A stretch of 64,000 bases of DNA from Planctomyces sp. SH-PL62 (GTDB taxonomy: Bacteria; Planctomycetota; Planctomycetia; Isosphaerales; Isosphaeraceae). Below are positions 31,066 through 40,278 of this stretch, piece after piece. Each line of letters begins with the position of its first letter. The stretch's first letter is position 1. A model generated the notes under the pieces. The model did not search any database and was not told where the DNA came from. It saw nothing but the letters and a program-made list of their open reading frames with translations. The DNA lies in the NCBI RefSeq assembly GCF_001610895.1, contig NZ_CP011273.1, positions 6,443,103 to 6,507,102 of the forward strand, in the 5' to 3' direction. The translations under genes and the position numbers were made by a program.

Positions 31066-31782
31066 ATGTTTCAGACGCCTCGGCCCCTGAGCCGCGCGGG
31101 CGTGATCGTCCTCGCGGCGGCCCTCGGAGCGATGCTCGCCCCGACCGACGCCCAGGCCGCGTCGATCATCATCACCCGACCCCCCTCGGGCCCCGGCATC
31201 ACCCCCGTGGCAGGCGATCCCGTCTATCGGTACAGCTTCCAGGCCTACCTGAACCCGGGCTACGAGGTGCGACTCTTCGACTCGATCACGATCGAAGGAC
31301 TCCTCGGGGTGAACGGCTCCTCGCCCACGAACCAGCCCCAGTCTCCCGACGGCGGCCTGCCGACGAACACCGGCTGGCTGGCGAACAAGCAGGTCACCGG
31401 CACGGACGTCTGGCCGGCCGGCTCCCCCGCCCCCACGGTCGACGTCTCCAGCGTCAAGTTCACGTTCGCCCCGGACGACGTGGTCCCCCCCGACACCGCG
31501 ATCTCGAACGTGGGCCCCAGCCTCGTCAACCTGGGCCTGTTCACCATCGACACCTACGCCGACCTTCCGGACCTCGGGCCCGGCTTCTCCTTCACCTTCC
31601 GCTATGTCGTCCGGGCGCACCTGCTGGACGGCACCCCCGACACCTATATCGGCGCCGTCACCCTGAGCACCGCCGGCGCCGTCCCCGAACCGGCCTCGGT
31701 CTTCATGCTCGGCCTCGGCGCCGCGGCCCCGGCGCTCGGGGTGATCCGCCGCCGTCGCCGACGCCGCCGCGCGACGGCCTGA
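31066..31782 (+). CDS. PEP-CTERM sorting domain protein
   Basis: A 238-residue protein with signal peptide (SRAGVIVLAAALGAMLAPTDAQAA), a Pro/Asp/Ser-rich beta-type mature part, and a C-terminal sorting signal: V-P-E-P-A-S followed by a hydrophobic helix (VFMLGLGAAAPALGVI) and a basic end (RRRRRRRR). PEP-CTERM proteins are handled by the exosortase system and are linked to extracellular polysaccharide. No exosortase gene is in the window. The ATG at 31066 (GGGAGAAC upstream) is preferred to one at 31030. Confidence 0.85.
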   Translation: MFQTPRPLSRAGVIVLAAALGAMLAPTDAQAASIIITRPPSGPGITPVAGDPVYRYSFQAYLNPGYEVRLFDSITIEGLLGVNGSSPTNQPQSPDGGLPTNTGWLANKQVTGTDVWPAGSPAPTVDVSSVKFTFAPDDVVPPDTAISNVGPSLVNLGLFTIDTYADLPDLGPGFSFTFRYVVRAHLLDGTPDTYIGAVTLSTAGAVPEPASVFMLGLGAAAPALGVIRRRRRRRRATA

Positions 31783-31807
31783 GCGATCGGATCAACAAGT
31801 CCCGGCC

Positions 31808-33280
31808 TCAGGACGCGCCGCGACCCTTCGGAGTCGTGGGCGCGTCGGCCGGTCCCGGGTCCAGCGGGTCGAGGATCACGTCGAGGCAGTCGACCTCGGC
31901 CTCCGGTTCCAGCGGCGCGAGCGACACGCGGTTCGCCCCGGCCGCGAGCGGCAGCCGGACGAAGGCGGCCGACCACCGCCCGCCCCCCGAATCGGGGTAC
32001 GCGATCGTCCCCGCCCGCCGGCCGTCGATCAGCACGCGCTGGGCGACCCGGACGTTCGCCGCGACCGTGGTCCGATAGCGGACGGCGGCGACGTAGACCC
32101 CCGCCTTCTCGACCGCCACGTCGAACACCAGCCTCGCCTCGGCGCCGGCCAGGCCCACGACCTTGGAGCCGCCGGAACTCCCCTCGGCGGCGACGGCCTT
32201 CGCACCCCCCTCCAGCCGGGCCTTCTCCGCCTCCAGCCGCAGCCGCGCAGGCTCGCCGGCGGGGACGGGAATGGGCGCGTCGGGCGGGATTGGGGCGCCG
32301 AAGACGGGGAAGCCGTCGTCGTTCCATCGGAACGGCTGGGCGCGAACCGACCGCGACCAGCCCGAGCCGGGCTTCTTGGCGGCGTGGTAGACGATCCAGT
32401 CCTCCGTCCCATCGGGCGACTTCGTGAACGAGCAATGCCCCGGCGCGACCACGCCGTCCCCGCCCGCGAAGACCGGCTCCGGCGTCTTCGTCCACGACGC
32501 CGGATCGAGCGGGTCCGCGTCCGCCTTCGCCGAGAGCATCCCCAGGCAGTAGGAGTCGCTCCAACTCCCCGCCGCCGAGTAGATCAGGAACATCCGGCCG
32601 TCCCGCACGATCGCCTGCGGCCCCTCGTTGATCGTCGGCGGCCCGGCGGCCTTCTCCCAGGGGAACGTCGGCCGCGAGAGTTCGACCCTCGGCCCCGAGA
32701 TCGTCGTCGGGTCGCTCATGGGGGCGATATAAAGACGTTGGTCGACGTTCACGTCCCCTTCCCAGCCCGACCAGACGAAGTACAACCGCTCGGAATCGCC
32801 CGAGCCCAGCCGGAGCACGGAGCCGTCAATGGCCCAGCGATCCGACGCGGGGTCGGCGATCTTCCCTTTCAGGAGGAACGCGCCCTCGAACGGGTCGGCC
32901 GCGGTGTTCTCCAGCACGTACATCCGGTGGTTGGCGTTGTCGCCGTCGTCGGCCGCGACGTAGACGTACCACCTCCCGCGCAGGTGGTGGACCTCCGGCG
33001 CCCAGAGTTCCCGGCTGAACGGCGCGCCGGGCGTCGGCGTCCAGACCACGCGGCTCTCGGCCCCTCCCAGCCCGGAGATCGTCCGCGACCGCCGCAGCAC
33101 CACGTCGCTCCCCGTCGTATACGTGACGTAATACCAGCCGTCGTCATGCCGGTACACCCACGGATCGGCCCCGGAAGGGACGACCATGTTGAAGAAGTCG
33201 CGAACCTCCTGCGCCCGAACCTCCCCGAACGCCGCGAGGACCACCATCGCCCCGAACAGTCCGCGTCGCCATGTCTTCAT
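31808..33280 (-). CDS. Glycoside hydrolase family 43 with C-terminal carbohydrate-binding-like domain, exported
   Basis: A 490-residue protein with signal peptide (MKTWRRGLFGAMVVLAAFGEVRAQ). The five-bladed propeller of GH43 shows its three acidic residues: the base Asp39 in SGADPWVYRH, the pKa-tuning Asp in RWAIDGSVL (about 150) and the acid Glu in INEGPQAIV (about 220). HCSFTKSPDGTEDWIVYHA is the usual fourth-blade His region. The last 130 residues (EAEKARLEGGAKAV to the conserved VDCLDVILDP strand) resemble a CBM6/35-type sandwich. Likely activity is removal of arabinose or xylose from hemicellulose or arabinan. It is convergent with the PEP-CTERM gene, with only 25 bases between. Confidence 0.87.
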   Translation of the reverse strand: MKTWRRGLFGAMVVLAAFGEVRAQEVRDFFNMVVPSGADPWVYRHDDGWYYVTYTTGSDVVLRRSRTISGLGGAESRVVWTPTPGAPFSRELWAPEVHHLRGRWYVYVAADDGDNANHRMYVLENTAADPFEGAFLLKGKIADPASDRWAIDGSVLRLGSGDSERLYFVWSGWEGDVNVDQRLYIAPMSDPTTISGPRVELSRPTFPWEKAAGPPTINEGPQAIVRDGRMFLIYSAAGSWSDSYCLGMLSAKADADPLDPASWTKTPEPVFAGGDGVVAPGHCSFTKSPDGTEDWIVYHAAKKPGSGWSRSVRAQPFRWNDDGFPVFGAPIPPDAPIPVPAGEPARLRLEAEKARLEGGAKAVAAEGSSGGSKVVGLAGAEARLVFDVAVEKAGVYVAAVRYRTTVAANVRVAQRVLIDGRRAGTIAYPDSGGGRWSAAFVRLPLAAGANRVSLAPLEPEAEVDCLDVILDPLDPGPADAPTTPKGRGAS

Positions 33281-33885
33281 CGCGAAACCCCCCCGATCGA
33301 TCGACCGCCCCGCAGCCCGTTCCCACGCGGAACGCGAGACCGGCGATCCTCCATCATCGCCCCAGAAAACGCCCACCGGTAGCCTCGATCCACCCGGGGC
33401 GATTATCAAGCTCTCCGAGGACCGACCCCGCAGGTCCGAGAACCGTCGTTCGGTACCTGACGGGGCGGTCTCTCTCTTGAGGCCGTCTCACGGCGCGTCC
33501 GGCCCCGGCCCCCCGAGGCCCGGCGGCGGGTCGACGCGCATCCGGGGGGCGCCCCCTCCCACATCAGCCGGACTTCCTCGGTCTCCCAGTCTCTGATTTT
33601 TAAAGCCCGTCCGGTCAATCGTGGGACGAGAATATATCGAAATTTTGCTGCACGATATCGTCGGCCGAGTTGTAAAGATCCGCCGGGACGACCCGCCGGA
33701 TGGGTTCCGGCGTCGGTCTTTCGGCTCCATCGTCGCATGTCCCGCAGGGGCGTCGCCCGGAGCCGCCCGGGTCGTCCGCCCCCCCCTGGATCGGCCCGCC
33801 GTCGCCGATATGCTGGGGGCTCCTTTCGGATGCATCGAAGCCTGGAGGGGTGCGAGGGGTTCATCAAGTCGTGATGGGAGTGTTT
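33281..33885. other. Intergenic between divergent GH43 and SDR genes
   Basis: 605 bases with no credible gene. An AT-rich island at 33594-33660 (including AATATATCGAAATTTT and GATATCG) is the only distinctive part and probably contains promoters. I cannot place -10/-35 boxes with confidence. Confidence 0.35.
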
Positions 33886-34629
33886 ATGAAGTTGCAGGGC
33901 AGGATCGCGGTGGTGACCGGGGCGGGGTCGGGGATCGGTCGGGCGATCGCCCTGCGGCTGGCGGGCGAGGGCGCGCGGGTGGTGGTGGCGGAGATCGACG
34001 AGGCGACGGGCGAGGCGACCGCCGCGCTGATCCGCGACGAGGGGGGCGAGGCGCATGCGATCCCGACGGACGTCTCGCGGTCGGAGTCGGTCGCGGACCT
34101 GTTCGCCCGGCTCGACGAGCTGGACATGCCGCCCGACGTGCTGGTCAACAACGCCGGCAACGCGAGCCCCCCGGTCCCCGTCCACGAGATGACGGACGTG
34201 ATGTGGGACGCCAAGCTTCGGGTGCACCTGGACGGCACGTTCTACAACACCCGCGAGGCGCTGCGGCGGATGCTCCCCAGGGGCCGCGGGGTGATCGTCA
34301 ACATCACCTCCGTGGCGGCCCTCCGCGGGCTCCCCGGCGGGGCGGCCTACACGGCCGCGAAGGGGGGGATCGCCTCGTTCACCAAGGCCGTCGCGCTGGA
34401 GGTCGCCGCCGCCGGGGTGCGGGTCGTCGCCGTCGCCCCCGGCTGGATCGACACCCCCATCCTGGACAACATCCCCGAAGCGTCGAGGGCCGAGATCGTC
34501 GGCAAGATCCCCCTGGGCCGGCTCGGCACGCCCGAGGAGGTCGCCGCCGTCGTCGCCTTCCTCGCGAGCGACGACGCCGGCTACCTCACCGGCCAGGTCA
34601 TCAGCCCGAACGGCGGCCTCTACCTTTGA
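33886..34629 (+). CDS. SDR family oxidoreductase (FabG-like)
   Basis: 247 residues, the length of a classical short-chain dehydrogenase. It has the cofactor motif T-G-A-G-S-G-I-G near residues 11-18, N-N-A-G (about 87-90), and the catalytic Ser-Tyr-Lys set (NITSV ... AYTAAKGG). The tail GRLGTPEEVAAVVAFLASDDAGYLTGQVISPNGGLYL is the usual FabG-type end. It reduces or oxidises a carbonyl with NAD(P)H; the substrate is unknown. Start 33886 has GGGAG at a suitable distance; ATG 33874 is an alternative. Confidence 0.88.
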   Translation: MKLQGRIAVVTGAGSGIGRAIALRLAGEGARVVVAEIDEATGEATAALIRDEGGEAHAIPTDVSRSESVADLFARLDELDMPPDVLVNNAGNASPPVPVHEMTDVMWDAKLRVHLDGTFYNTREALRRMLPRGRGVIVNITSVAALRGLPGGAAYTAAKGGIASFTKAVALEVAAAGVRVVAVAPGWIDTPILDNIPEASRAEIVGKIPLGRLGTPEEVAAVVAFLASDDAGYLTGQVISPNGGLYL

Positions 34630-34644
34630 TCTGCCGCCGCATAT

Positions 34645-34680
34645 GAACGGCCCCTCTCCTCGACCGCCGTGGGGCCGTTC
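34645..34680 (+). terminator. Hairpin terminator after the SDR gene
   Basis: GAACGGCCCC and GGGGCCGTTC form a perfect 10-bp stem 15 bases after the stop, with a 16-base loop and no T tract. Confidence 0.45.
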
Positions 34681-34810
34681 TCCGCAATCCGCATTCGTGA
34701 CGTATCGTTGAAGATGGGGCGATGCGCCATCGCCCCGGCTCCTTGGCAATTCGTTATGGCCGGACGTTCGTAGTCGTGATCGCGCCGGCGCTCGTCTGCA
34801 TCGGAGAAAA

Positions 34811-35089
34811 CCGCCGAACGAAGCCAATCCCGGGACAGGAATTTCCGAGGTAAGTCACTGCGGTGAAAGATCATGCGGCCGATGGCTTCGCTCGAGGAAC
34901 CCGCCGAAGGAAGCCAATCGCCCCAGGAGCGACGATCCGAGGCGGCCATCGAGGATTGCGACGAGAAGATCGAAGAAAAATCGCCGAACGAAGCCAATCG
35001 CGGGGTCAAAAATTGGACATAAGGCCCATGCAAATAAGGTGTTGCGGAGGAATGTGTTGGTTCGGGGCCGCGACGATCGAAGCCAATTC
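34811..35089. repeat. Intergenic repeat cluster, unit CGAACGAAGCCAATC
   Basis: Plus-strand copies at 34814-34829, 34905-34919 (AAGGAAGCCAATC variant) and 34983-34999. Inverted pairs are at about 34881-34920 (GATGGCTTCG facing GAAGGAAGCCAATC) and 35055-35088 (TGTTGGTTCG facing CGATCGAAGCCAATT). The unit differs from the cluster at 14934-15207 by a single C to G change (CGAACGAA-C/G-CCAATC), so both clusters belong to one family with locus-specific variants. Confidence 0.6.
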
Positions 35090-35201
35090 GCTCGGCCGGC
35101 TGGATGCATCGTCGGTTGGTGGTGGCTTCGACCTCGGGGCTGGGGTAGGATCCAGATGTTTGAGGTTTTCCTAGGCGAGATTCCGTGGATTCGAGCAATT
35201 G

Positions 35202-36194
35202 ATGACGATCCGGTTCGGGGACGAGATCGGGAGGCTGAGCTTGCCGGGGGTCGGCAGGGCGCGGGCGGCGTTCGTCGCGAGGGGAGGGGTCGGGGCGGTG
35301 CTGGCGGAACTGGAGGAGCGAGCGGCCGACGGCGGGTTTCGGACGGTCGCGGTCCGGTATGATCGGCTCCCGCGGCTGACCTCGCTGATCGACGACGTGC
35401 TGGGGCGGCTGGCCGACCTGGCGCTGGCGACGTGGCCCGAATGGTGCGGCGAGGGCGCGTCGGCCCCCTGGCGGAAGGCGGCGGGGCGGCTCTGCGGGCT
35501 CGGGCGTCGGCCCCTGCCCCGGGGGTTCACCGCGACGGCCGCGGCGCGGGAGCTGGCCCTGGCGATCGACGCGGCCCCCCTGCTCTTCGCCCTGGCGACC
35601 GACGACGAGGCCCCGCCCCCCGGCGCGCTGCTGGGGCTGGCGAGGGCCGCCGAGTGGCTCGCCCAGGCCCCTGCCCGGGTCCTGGTCGTCGTCCCCGAGG
35701 GGCTCGCGGCCTCCGACGAGCTGGACCCCGTCGCCTTCGACGCGACGCATCTCGGGATCGACGCGCCAGATGATCTGGATGTGTCTCCGGCCCCCGCTGC
35801 GACGGTCCGCGCGTCGCCGCTTATCGGCTTCCCCAACCCGTCGAGCGGGGGCGAGATGCGGCTCGCCGAGCGGCTGGGACGGGATCCCGAGCTGGCCGGG
35901 CTGTTCCGGTTCAACGTCCACGTGGAGACGACGCGCGGGACGAGGCCGATCGTCGACCTGGCGTGGGAGGCGGGCAAGGTGGTCGTCGAGGTCGACGGCT
36001 ACTACTTCCACAGCGACATCCGGGCGTTCTCCAACGACCGCCGCCGCGACTATGAGCTGACCATCAGCGGGTTCCTGGTGCTCCGCCTGCCCGAGGCCGA
36101 GGTCGTCGAGGACGTCGCCCTCGCCGTCGAGAAGATCCGCGACGTGGTCGCGCTCCGACGGTCGGCGACGCATGCTGATGAAGGGGGACGATGA
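35202..36194 (+). CDS. DUF559 / Vsr-like endonuclease-domain protein
   Basis: A 330-residue protein. The N-terminal 210 residues are Ala/Leu-rich alpha/beta sequence I do not recognise. The C-terminal part (about 225-315) matches DUF559/Vsr-type PD-(D/E)XK nucleases: IVDLAWEAGKVVVEVDGYYFHSD, then RRRDYELTISGFLVLRLPEAEV. The first Asp (VDLAW, about 252) and the E-V-D-G (about 263) supply the metal-binding acids, and the His of YYFHSD is also typical. It is the first gene of a three-gene operon: its stop overlaps the next start (ATGA at 36191-36194). The likely role is DNA cleavage in partnership with the downstream ATPase (inference). The ribosome-binding site is weak. Confidence 0.75.
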   Translation: MTIRFGDEIGRLSLPGVGRARAAFVARGGVGAVLAELEERAADGGFRTVAVRYDRLPRLTSLIDDVLGRLADLALATWPEWCGEGASAPWRKAAGRLCGLGRRPLPRGFTATAAARELALAIDAAPLLFALATDDEAPPPGALLGLARAAEWLAQAPARVLVVVPEGLAASDELDPVAFDATHLGIDAPDDLDVSPAPAATVRASPLIGFPNPSSGGEMRLAERLGRDPELAGLFRFNVHVETTRGTRPIVDLAWEAGKVVVEVDGYYFHSDIRAFSNDRRRDYELTISGFLVLRLPEAEVVEDVALAVEKIRDVVALRRSATHADEGGR

Positions 36195-36838
36195 TGGATC
36201 TGGAGCCGAAGCCGATCGAGGCCCTCATCCTCTGGCGGCTGGCCGCCACCGGGGGCGAGGGCTGGCTGAAGGATCTCACGAAGCCCAAGCTCGACGCCGA
36301 CAAGCGGAAGCGGCTGGAGGCGGCGAAGCTGATCGAATCGGCCATGAAGAAGCCGCCGACGGGCCGCGCCTGCCTGCACGTCGCGCTGACCGACAAGGGT
36401 TGGGGGTGGCTGGGGGGCCACCTCGACGCCGACCTGAACGCCTCGACGCCCGCCGGGACCGAGGTCCTCCGGCTGATCCTGCTGCGGCTCAAGGGCTTCC
36501 TGGAACGTCGCGAGCTGTCGATCGGCGAGTTGCTCGCCGACGCCCCCGCCCCGCCCGCCGACGGCGACGCCGCCGCGCTGGCGACGGCGGCGTACTACGC
36601 GATCTCCGGCGGCCGGCCCAACGTCCGGGTCCGCCTCGCCGACGTCCGCCGCCGCCTCCCCGCCCTCTCCCGCGCCGCGCTGGACCGGGCGCTGCTGGAA
36701 CTCCAGACGAGGGGCGAGGCGACGCTATACCGCCTCGACGACCCGCGCGAGATCGGGCCGGACGACCGCGAAGCCGTCTTCCGCACGCCGTCCGGCGAGG
36801 AACGGCACATCGTCTATCTCGGGGGCCGGGGCTCATGA
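36191..36838 (+). CDS. Winged-helix-like protein, middle gene of the DUF559/ATPase operon
   Basis: A 215-residue protein. The N-terminal half (KPIEALILWRLAATGGEGWLKDLTKPKLDADKRKRLEAAKLI then LTDKGWGWLGGHL) looks like a winged helix that ends in the 'LT-x-K-G' wing found in MarR/PadR-type domains. The second half (VRVRLADVRRRLPALSRAALDRALLELQTRGEATLYRLDD) looks like a second winged helix. It may bind DNA or act as an adaptor. Both junctions are ATGA overlaps (with the gene before at 36191 and the one after at 36835), so the three proteins are probably made in fixed ratio. The family name is unknown to me. Confidence 0.65.
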   Translation: MMDLEPKPIEALILWRLAATGGEGWLKDLTKPKLDADKRKRLEAAKLIESAMKKPPTGRACLHVALTDKGWGWLGGHLDADLNASTPAGTEVLRLILLRLKGFLERRELSIGELLADAPAPPADGDAAALATAAYYAISGGRPNVRVRLADVRRRLPALSRAALDRALLELQTRGEATLYRLDDPREIGPDDREAVFRTPSGEERHIVYLGGRGS

Positions 36839-39800
36839 AGACGCTGGACGTGCTGCGATCGGTGGACTTCGACTGGGCCGTGCGACTCAACGACGTCTGG
36901 GGCCGCCCCGAGTCCGACGTGCCCGAGCTGCACGCCAACCTCCGCGCCGCCTTCGCCCGCAAGCTCGACGACATGGAGCGGGCCCGGGGGACGGGCTCGC
37001 CGCTGGGCTGGGCCGTGGTCGGCGCCGGGGGGGCGGGCAAGACGCACCTGCTCGGCGCCTTCCGTCGCGAAGCGGCGAGGCGCAAGCATCCGTTCATCAT
37101 GGTCGACCTGACCGACGTGCGGAACTTCTGGGCGAGCGTCCTCCAGGGCTACGTCCACTCGCTCCAGAAGCAGATCGAGGGGGGCGTCCCGCAGCACCGC
37201 TGGGTGCTCGGCAACATCATCGAGAAGCTCGGCCCCAGCAAGCCCGTGGCGAAGATCCTCCAGACCCTCGCCGACCGCAAGAGCACCGACCTCCGCGGCG
37301 ACGTGAACAAGGTGCTGAAGGCCATGAATCAGGTCTGGCCCGAACAGACCATGAAATATCAGAACGTCATCCGCGCCCTCATCTGCATGAATTCGGATGA
37401 CTTCACGATCTCGAACCTCGGCCAGACGTGGCTGCAAGGCCAGGCCCTGGAGCCGGAGGACCGGCGCGACCTGGGCTTCACCGCCGAGGCCGAGCCGGCG
37501 CGGATCATCATCGAGGCGCTCTCGTGGTTCCTGAGCCTGAGCGGCCCCGCCGTGCTCGCCTTCGACCAGCTCGACCCGATCGTCACCCAGCTCCACTATC
37601 GCCGGCAGGGGGGCGCGCTGACCGAGGAGCAGGCCACCGCCGAGGCCATCACCGCCGACATCGGCGGCGGCCTGGGCGCCCTCCGCGACGTGACCCGATC
37701 CACGCTCACCCTCGTCTCGTGCCTGGAGACGACCTGGGAATTCCTGACCGGCACGGTGCTCCGGGCCTCGCTCGACCGCTTCGAGGAGCCGTTCCGCCTC
37801 TCCCCGACGAGGTCCGCCGACGTCGCCCGCGCCCTCGTCCGAGGCCGCCTCGACCCGGCGTTCCGGGACGCCGCCTTCGCTCCCTCCTACCCGACCTATC
37901 CGTTCCGGCCCGAGGCCTTCGAGGCCCTGAAGGGAGACAGCCCGCGCGAGGTCCTGAAGCGCTGCCACGCCCATATCCAGCGATGCCTGGCCGCCGGCGC
38001 GATCGTGGAGGCGGAGATCCTCGTCCCGGCGGCAGCGATCGAGGGGGGATCGAACGGCAAGTCCGAGCACGACCCCCACCCGCTCGACCAGGAATTCGAA
38101 GCCCTTCGCGAACGGGCGGAGCCGAAGTGGATCCTGGAGGAGAAGCACGACGACGAGCGGCTGGCGCCGCTGATCCGGTCGGGGCTGGCCTGCCTGGTCC
38201 ACGAAGGGCCGGAGACGCCCGACGTGCACGCGACGGTCGAGGTCGAGTTCACCGGGGGGGCGAAGACGGCGCCGCTGCACGCCCGGCTGCGGCGGATCTT
38301 CCACAACGAGCAGGATCGCGAGGAGCACTACTGCGTCCGGGCGATCCAGCACTCCAACGCGCGAGCGTATCAGAATCAGTTGACGTCGGCCCTGGACACC
38401 TCGGGGATCGACCGTCGCCTGAATTTCCGACGCCTCGCCGTCGTCCGGTCGATCCCCGTCCCCGGCGGCGCCAAGACGGCCGAGATGACCGCCCGATTCG
38501 CCTCGCTGGGGGGCGTCTTCGTCGAGCCTTCCGAGGACGAGCTGCGGACGCTCCACGCCCTTGATGCGCTGAAGCGTCGCAACGACGCCGGTTTCGACGC
38601 CTGGCTCAAGGCCCGCCGTCCGGCCTCGCAACTGGCCCTCCTGCGGGGGATCATGGGGGACGGTTTCGCCGCGGACGTCCCGCCCCCGGCGTCGGTCCAG
38701 CCTCCGACCCGCTCGACGAACGGGGACGGCGTGAAGAAGGTCGACGATGTCGCGGTCGCGCCGGTCGATCTCGAGACTCCGAAGAGCCCGGTGGTCACGC
38801 CGCCGTCATCCGCGACGATCCCGCTGGGGCGTCGCTCGACGGGCTCGGTGCTCGGCGAGCCGTTCGGGTTGCCGGTCAAGTCGCTGGAGAAGCATACGTT
38901 GGTGATCGCCGGTGCGGGGTCGGGGAAGACGGTGTTCCTCAAGCGGCTGGTGGAGGAGGCGGCGCTGGCGGGGGTGCCGTCCATCGTCGTCGACTGCGCC
39001 AACGACCTGGCGGCCCTCGACGAGCGCTGGGAGACGGCCCCGGCGGGCTGGACCGACGAGGACCGTCGCAAGGCGGACGCTTATCACGTCTCGGGCCGCG
39101 TGGTGGTCTGGACGCCCAACCGGGCCGACGGGAACCCGCTCTGGTTCGAGCCCCTCCCCGACCTGGCCGCGCTGGCCGACGACCGCGAGGAGCTGGACGA
39201 CGCGGTCCAGTGCGTCGTCGAGTCGCTCGGTCCGATCGTGGCGAAAGGGAAGAGCCAGGCGTCCGGATACAAGCTCGGCGTGCTCGCCGAAGTCCTGCGC
39301 TACCTGGCGAAGCGAGGCGGCGGCGGCCGGATGCCGGAACTGATCGAGGTGCTGAAGGATCTCCCGCCGGAAGCCGGCACGGGGATCAGCACAGAGCCTA
39401 AGCTCGCCGTTCAGATGGCTGACGCGCTGCTCGCCGAGATGGCGACCGACCCGCTCATGAGGACGGGGGGGACCCCGTTCGACCCCGCCCTGCTGTTCGG
39501 CCCGACGAGCCCGGACGCCCCCGCGCGGGTCTCGGTCGTCAGCCTGATCGGCCTGGCGACCCTGGAGTCGCAGCGACGGTTCCTCAACCAACTGGCGATG
39601 ACCCTCTTCGCCTGGATCAAGCGGAATCCCGACCCCGGCGGCCGTCCGCTCCGGGGCTTGCTCGTCATCGACGAGGCCAAGGACTTCATCCCGTCCGGCC
39701 GCAGCTCCTCCTGCGGCGAGAGCCTGCTCCGCCTGGGCGCCCAGGCGCGGAAGTACCACCTCGGCCTGGTCTTCGCCACCCAAAACCCGAAGGACGTGAA

Positions 39801-40074
39801 CCCCAAGCTGGTCGGCAACTGCTCGACCCACGTCTACGGCAAGCTGAACGCCAACGCGTCCGTCGAGGCCGTCCGCGACATGATCCGCATGAAGGGGGGC
39901 CAGGGCGACGACGTGGCGAACCTCCCCGCCGGCCGGTTCTACGTCCACAACGCCGACGTCGACCTTCGCGCCCCGCTCAAGATCCAGGCCCCCTACTCCC
40001 TCTCCCGACACCCGGCCAACCCGCTGGAGGAAGCGGCGATCGTCGCCAAGGCCAGGGCCTCGCGAACCCCCTGA
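36835..40074 (+). CDS. Double ATPase: N-terminal STAND/AAA-like ATPase fused to C-terminal HerA/FtsK-like DNA translocase
   Basis: A 1079-residue protein with two complete P-loop domains. Domain 1: Walker A GAGGAGKT (63-70), Walker B AVLAFDQLD (about 238-246), in an architecture like P-loop proteins of BREX and similar islands. A middle region (about 370-620) is rich in acidic and helical sequence. Domain 2: Walker A GAGSGKT (693-699), Walker B LLVIDEAKDF (about 941-950), then LVFATQNPKDVNPKLVGNCSTHVYGKL (about 978-1005), which is the HerA/DUF853-type motor signature with sensor and arginine-finger elements, ending in a LPAGRFYV strand. HerA-type motors form hexamers that feed DNA to a nuclease. 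The first gene of the operon is a nuclease candidate. Translational coupling to the gene before (ATGA). Confidence 0.8.
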   Translation: MKTLDVLRSVDFDWAVRLNDVWGRPESDVPELHANLRAAFARKLDDMERARGTGSPLGWAVVGAGGAGKTHLLGAFRREAARRKHPFIMVDLTDVRNFWASVLQGYVHSLQKQIEGGVPQHRWVLGNIIEKLGPSKPVAKILQTLADRKSTDLRGDVNKVLKAMNQVWPEQTMKYQNVIRALICMNSDDFTISNLGQTWLQGQALEPEDRRDLGFTAEAEPARIIIEALSWFLSLSGPAVLAFDQLDPIVTQLHYRRQGGALTEEQATAEAITADIGGGLGALRDVTRSTLTLVSCLETTWEFLTGTVLRASLDRFEEPFRLSPTRSADVARALVRGRLDPAFRDAAFAPSYPTYPFRPEAFEALKGDSPREVLKRCHAHIQRCLAAGAIVEAEILVPAAAIEGGSNGKSEHDPHPLDQEFEALRERAEPKWILEEKHDDERLAPLIRSGLACLVHEGPETPDVHATVEVEFTGGAKTAPLHARLRRIFHNEQDREEHYCVRAIQHSNARAYQNQLTSALDTSGIDRRLNFRRLAVVRSIPVPGGAKTAEMTARFASLGGVFVEPSEDELRTLHALDALKRRNDAGFDAWLKARRPASQLALLRGIMGDGFAADVPPPASVQPPTRSTNGDGVKKVDDVAVAPVDLETPKSPVVTPPSSATIPLGRRSTGSVLGEPFGLPVKSLEKHTLVIAGAGSGKTVFLKRLVEEAALAGVPSIVVDCANDLAALDERWETAPAGWTDEDRRKADAYHVSGRVVVWTPNRADGNPLWFEPLPDLAALADDREELDDAVQCVVESLGPIVAKGKSQASGYKLGVLAEVLRYLAKRGGGGRMPELIEVLKDLPPEAGTGISTEPKLAVQMADALLAEMATDPLMRTGGTPFDPALLFGPTSPDAPARVSVVSLIGLATLESQRRFLNQLAMTLFAWIKRNPDPGGRPLRGLLVIDEAKDFIPSGRSSSCGESLLRLGAQARKYHLGLVFATQNPKDVNPKLVGNCSTHVYGKLNANASVEAVRDMIRMKGGQGDDVANLPAGRFYVHNADVDLRAPLKIQAPYSLSRHPANPLEEAAIVAKARASRTP

Positions 40075-40278
40075 GATCCATGCCCGGCGCCATGTCCGAT
40101 CGTCCCGATTGATGGGGCGAGGGGTTCTTGGAATTTCTCAAGTCCGGGCTTCATTCCGCCGATCCAGGTTGGACAGGTTCGGGTGCGATTACGCCGAAGG
40201 AATCGGCTGTAGGACCGTGGGTGCGGTTCCTGGGGATTCGTCCCGAGCACGTCCGGAGCCCGGAGGGCGAGGAAAGTC

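Larger units (their letters stand above)
34630..35201. other. Intergenic, repeat cluster 2 upstream of the three-gene operon
   Basis: 572 bases with no credible gene. It holds the SDR terminator (34645-34680) and the repeat cluster at 34811-35089. Base composition is lower in GC than the genes on either side. Confidence 0.5.
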
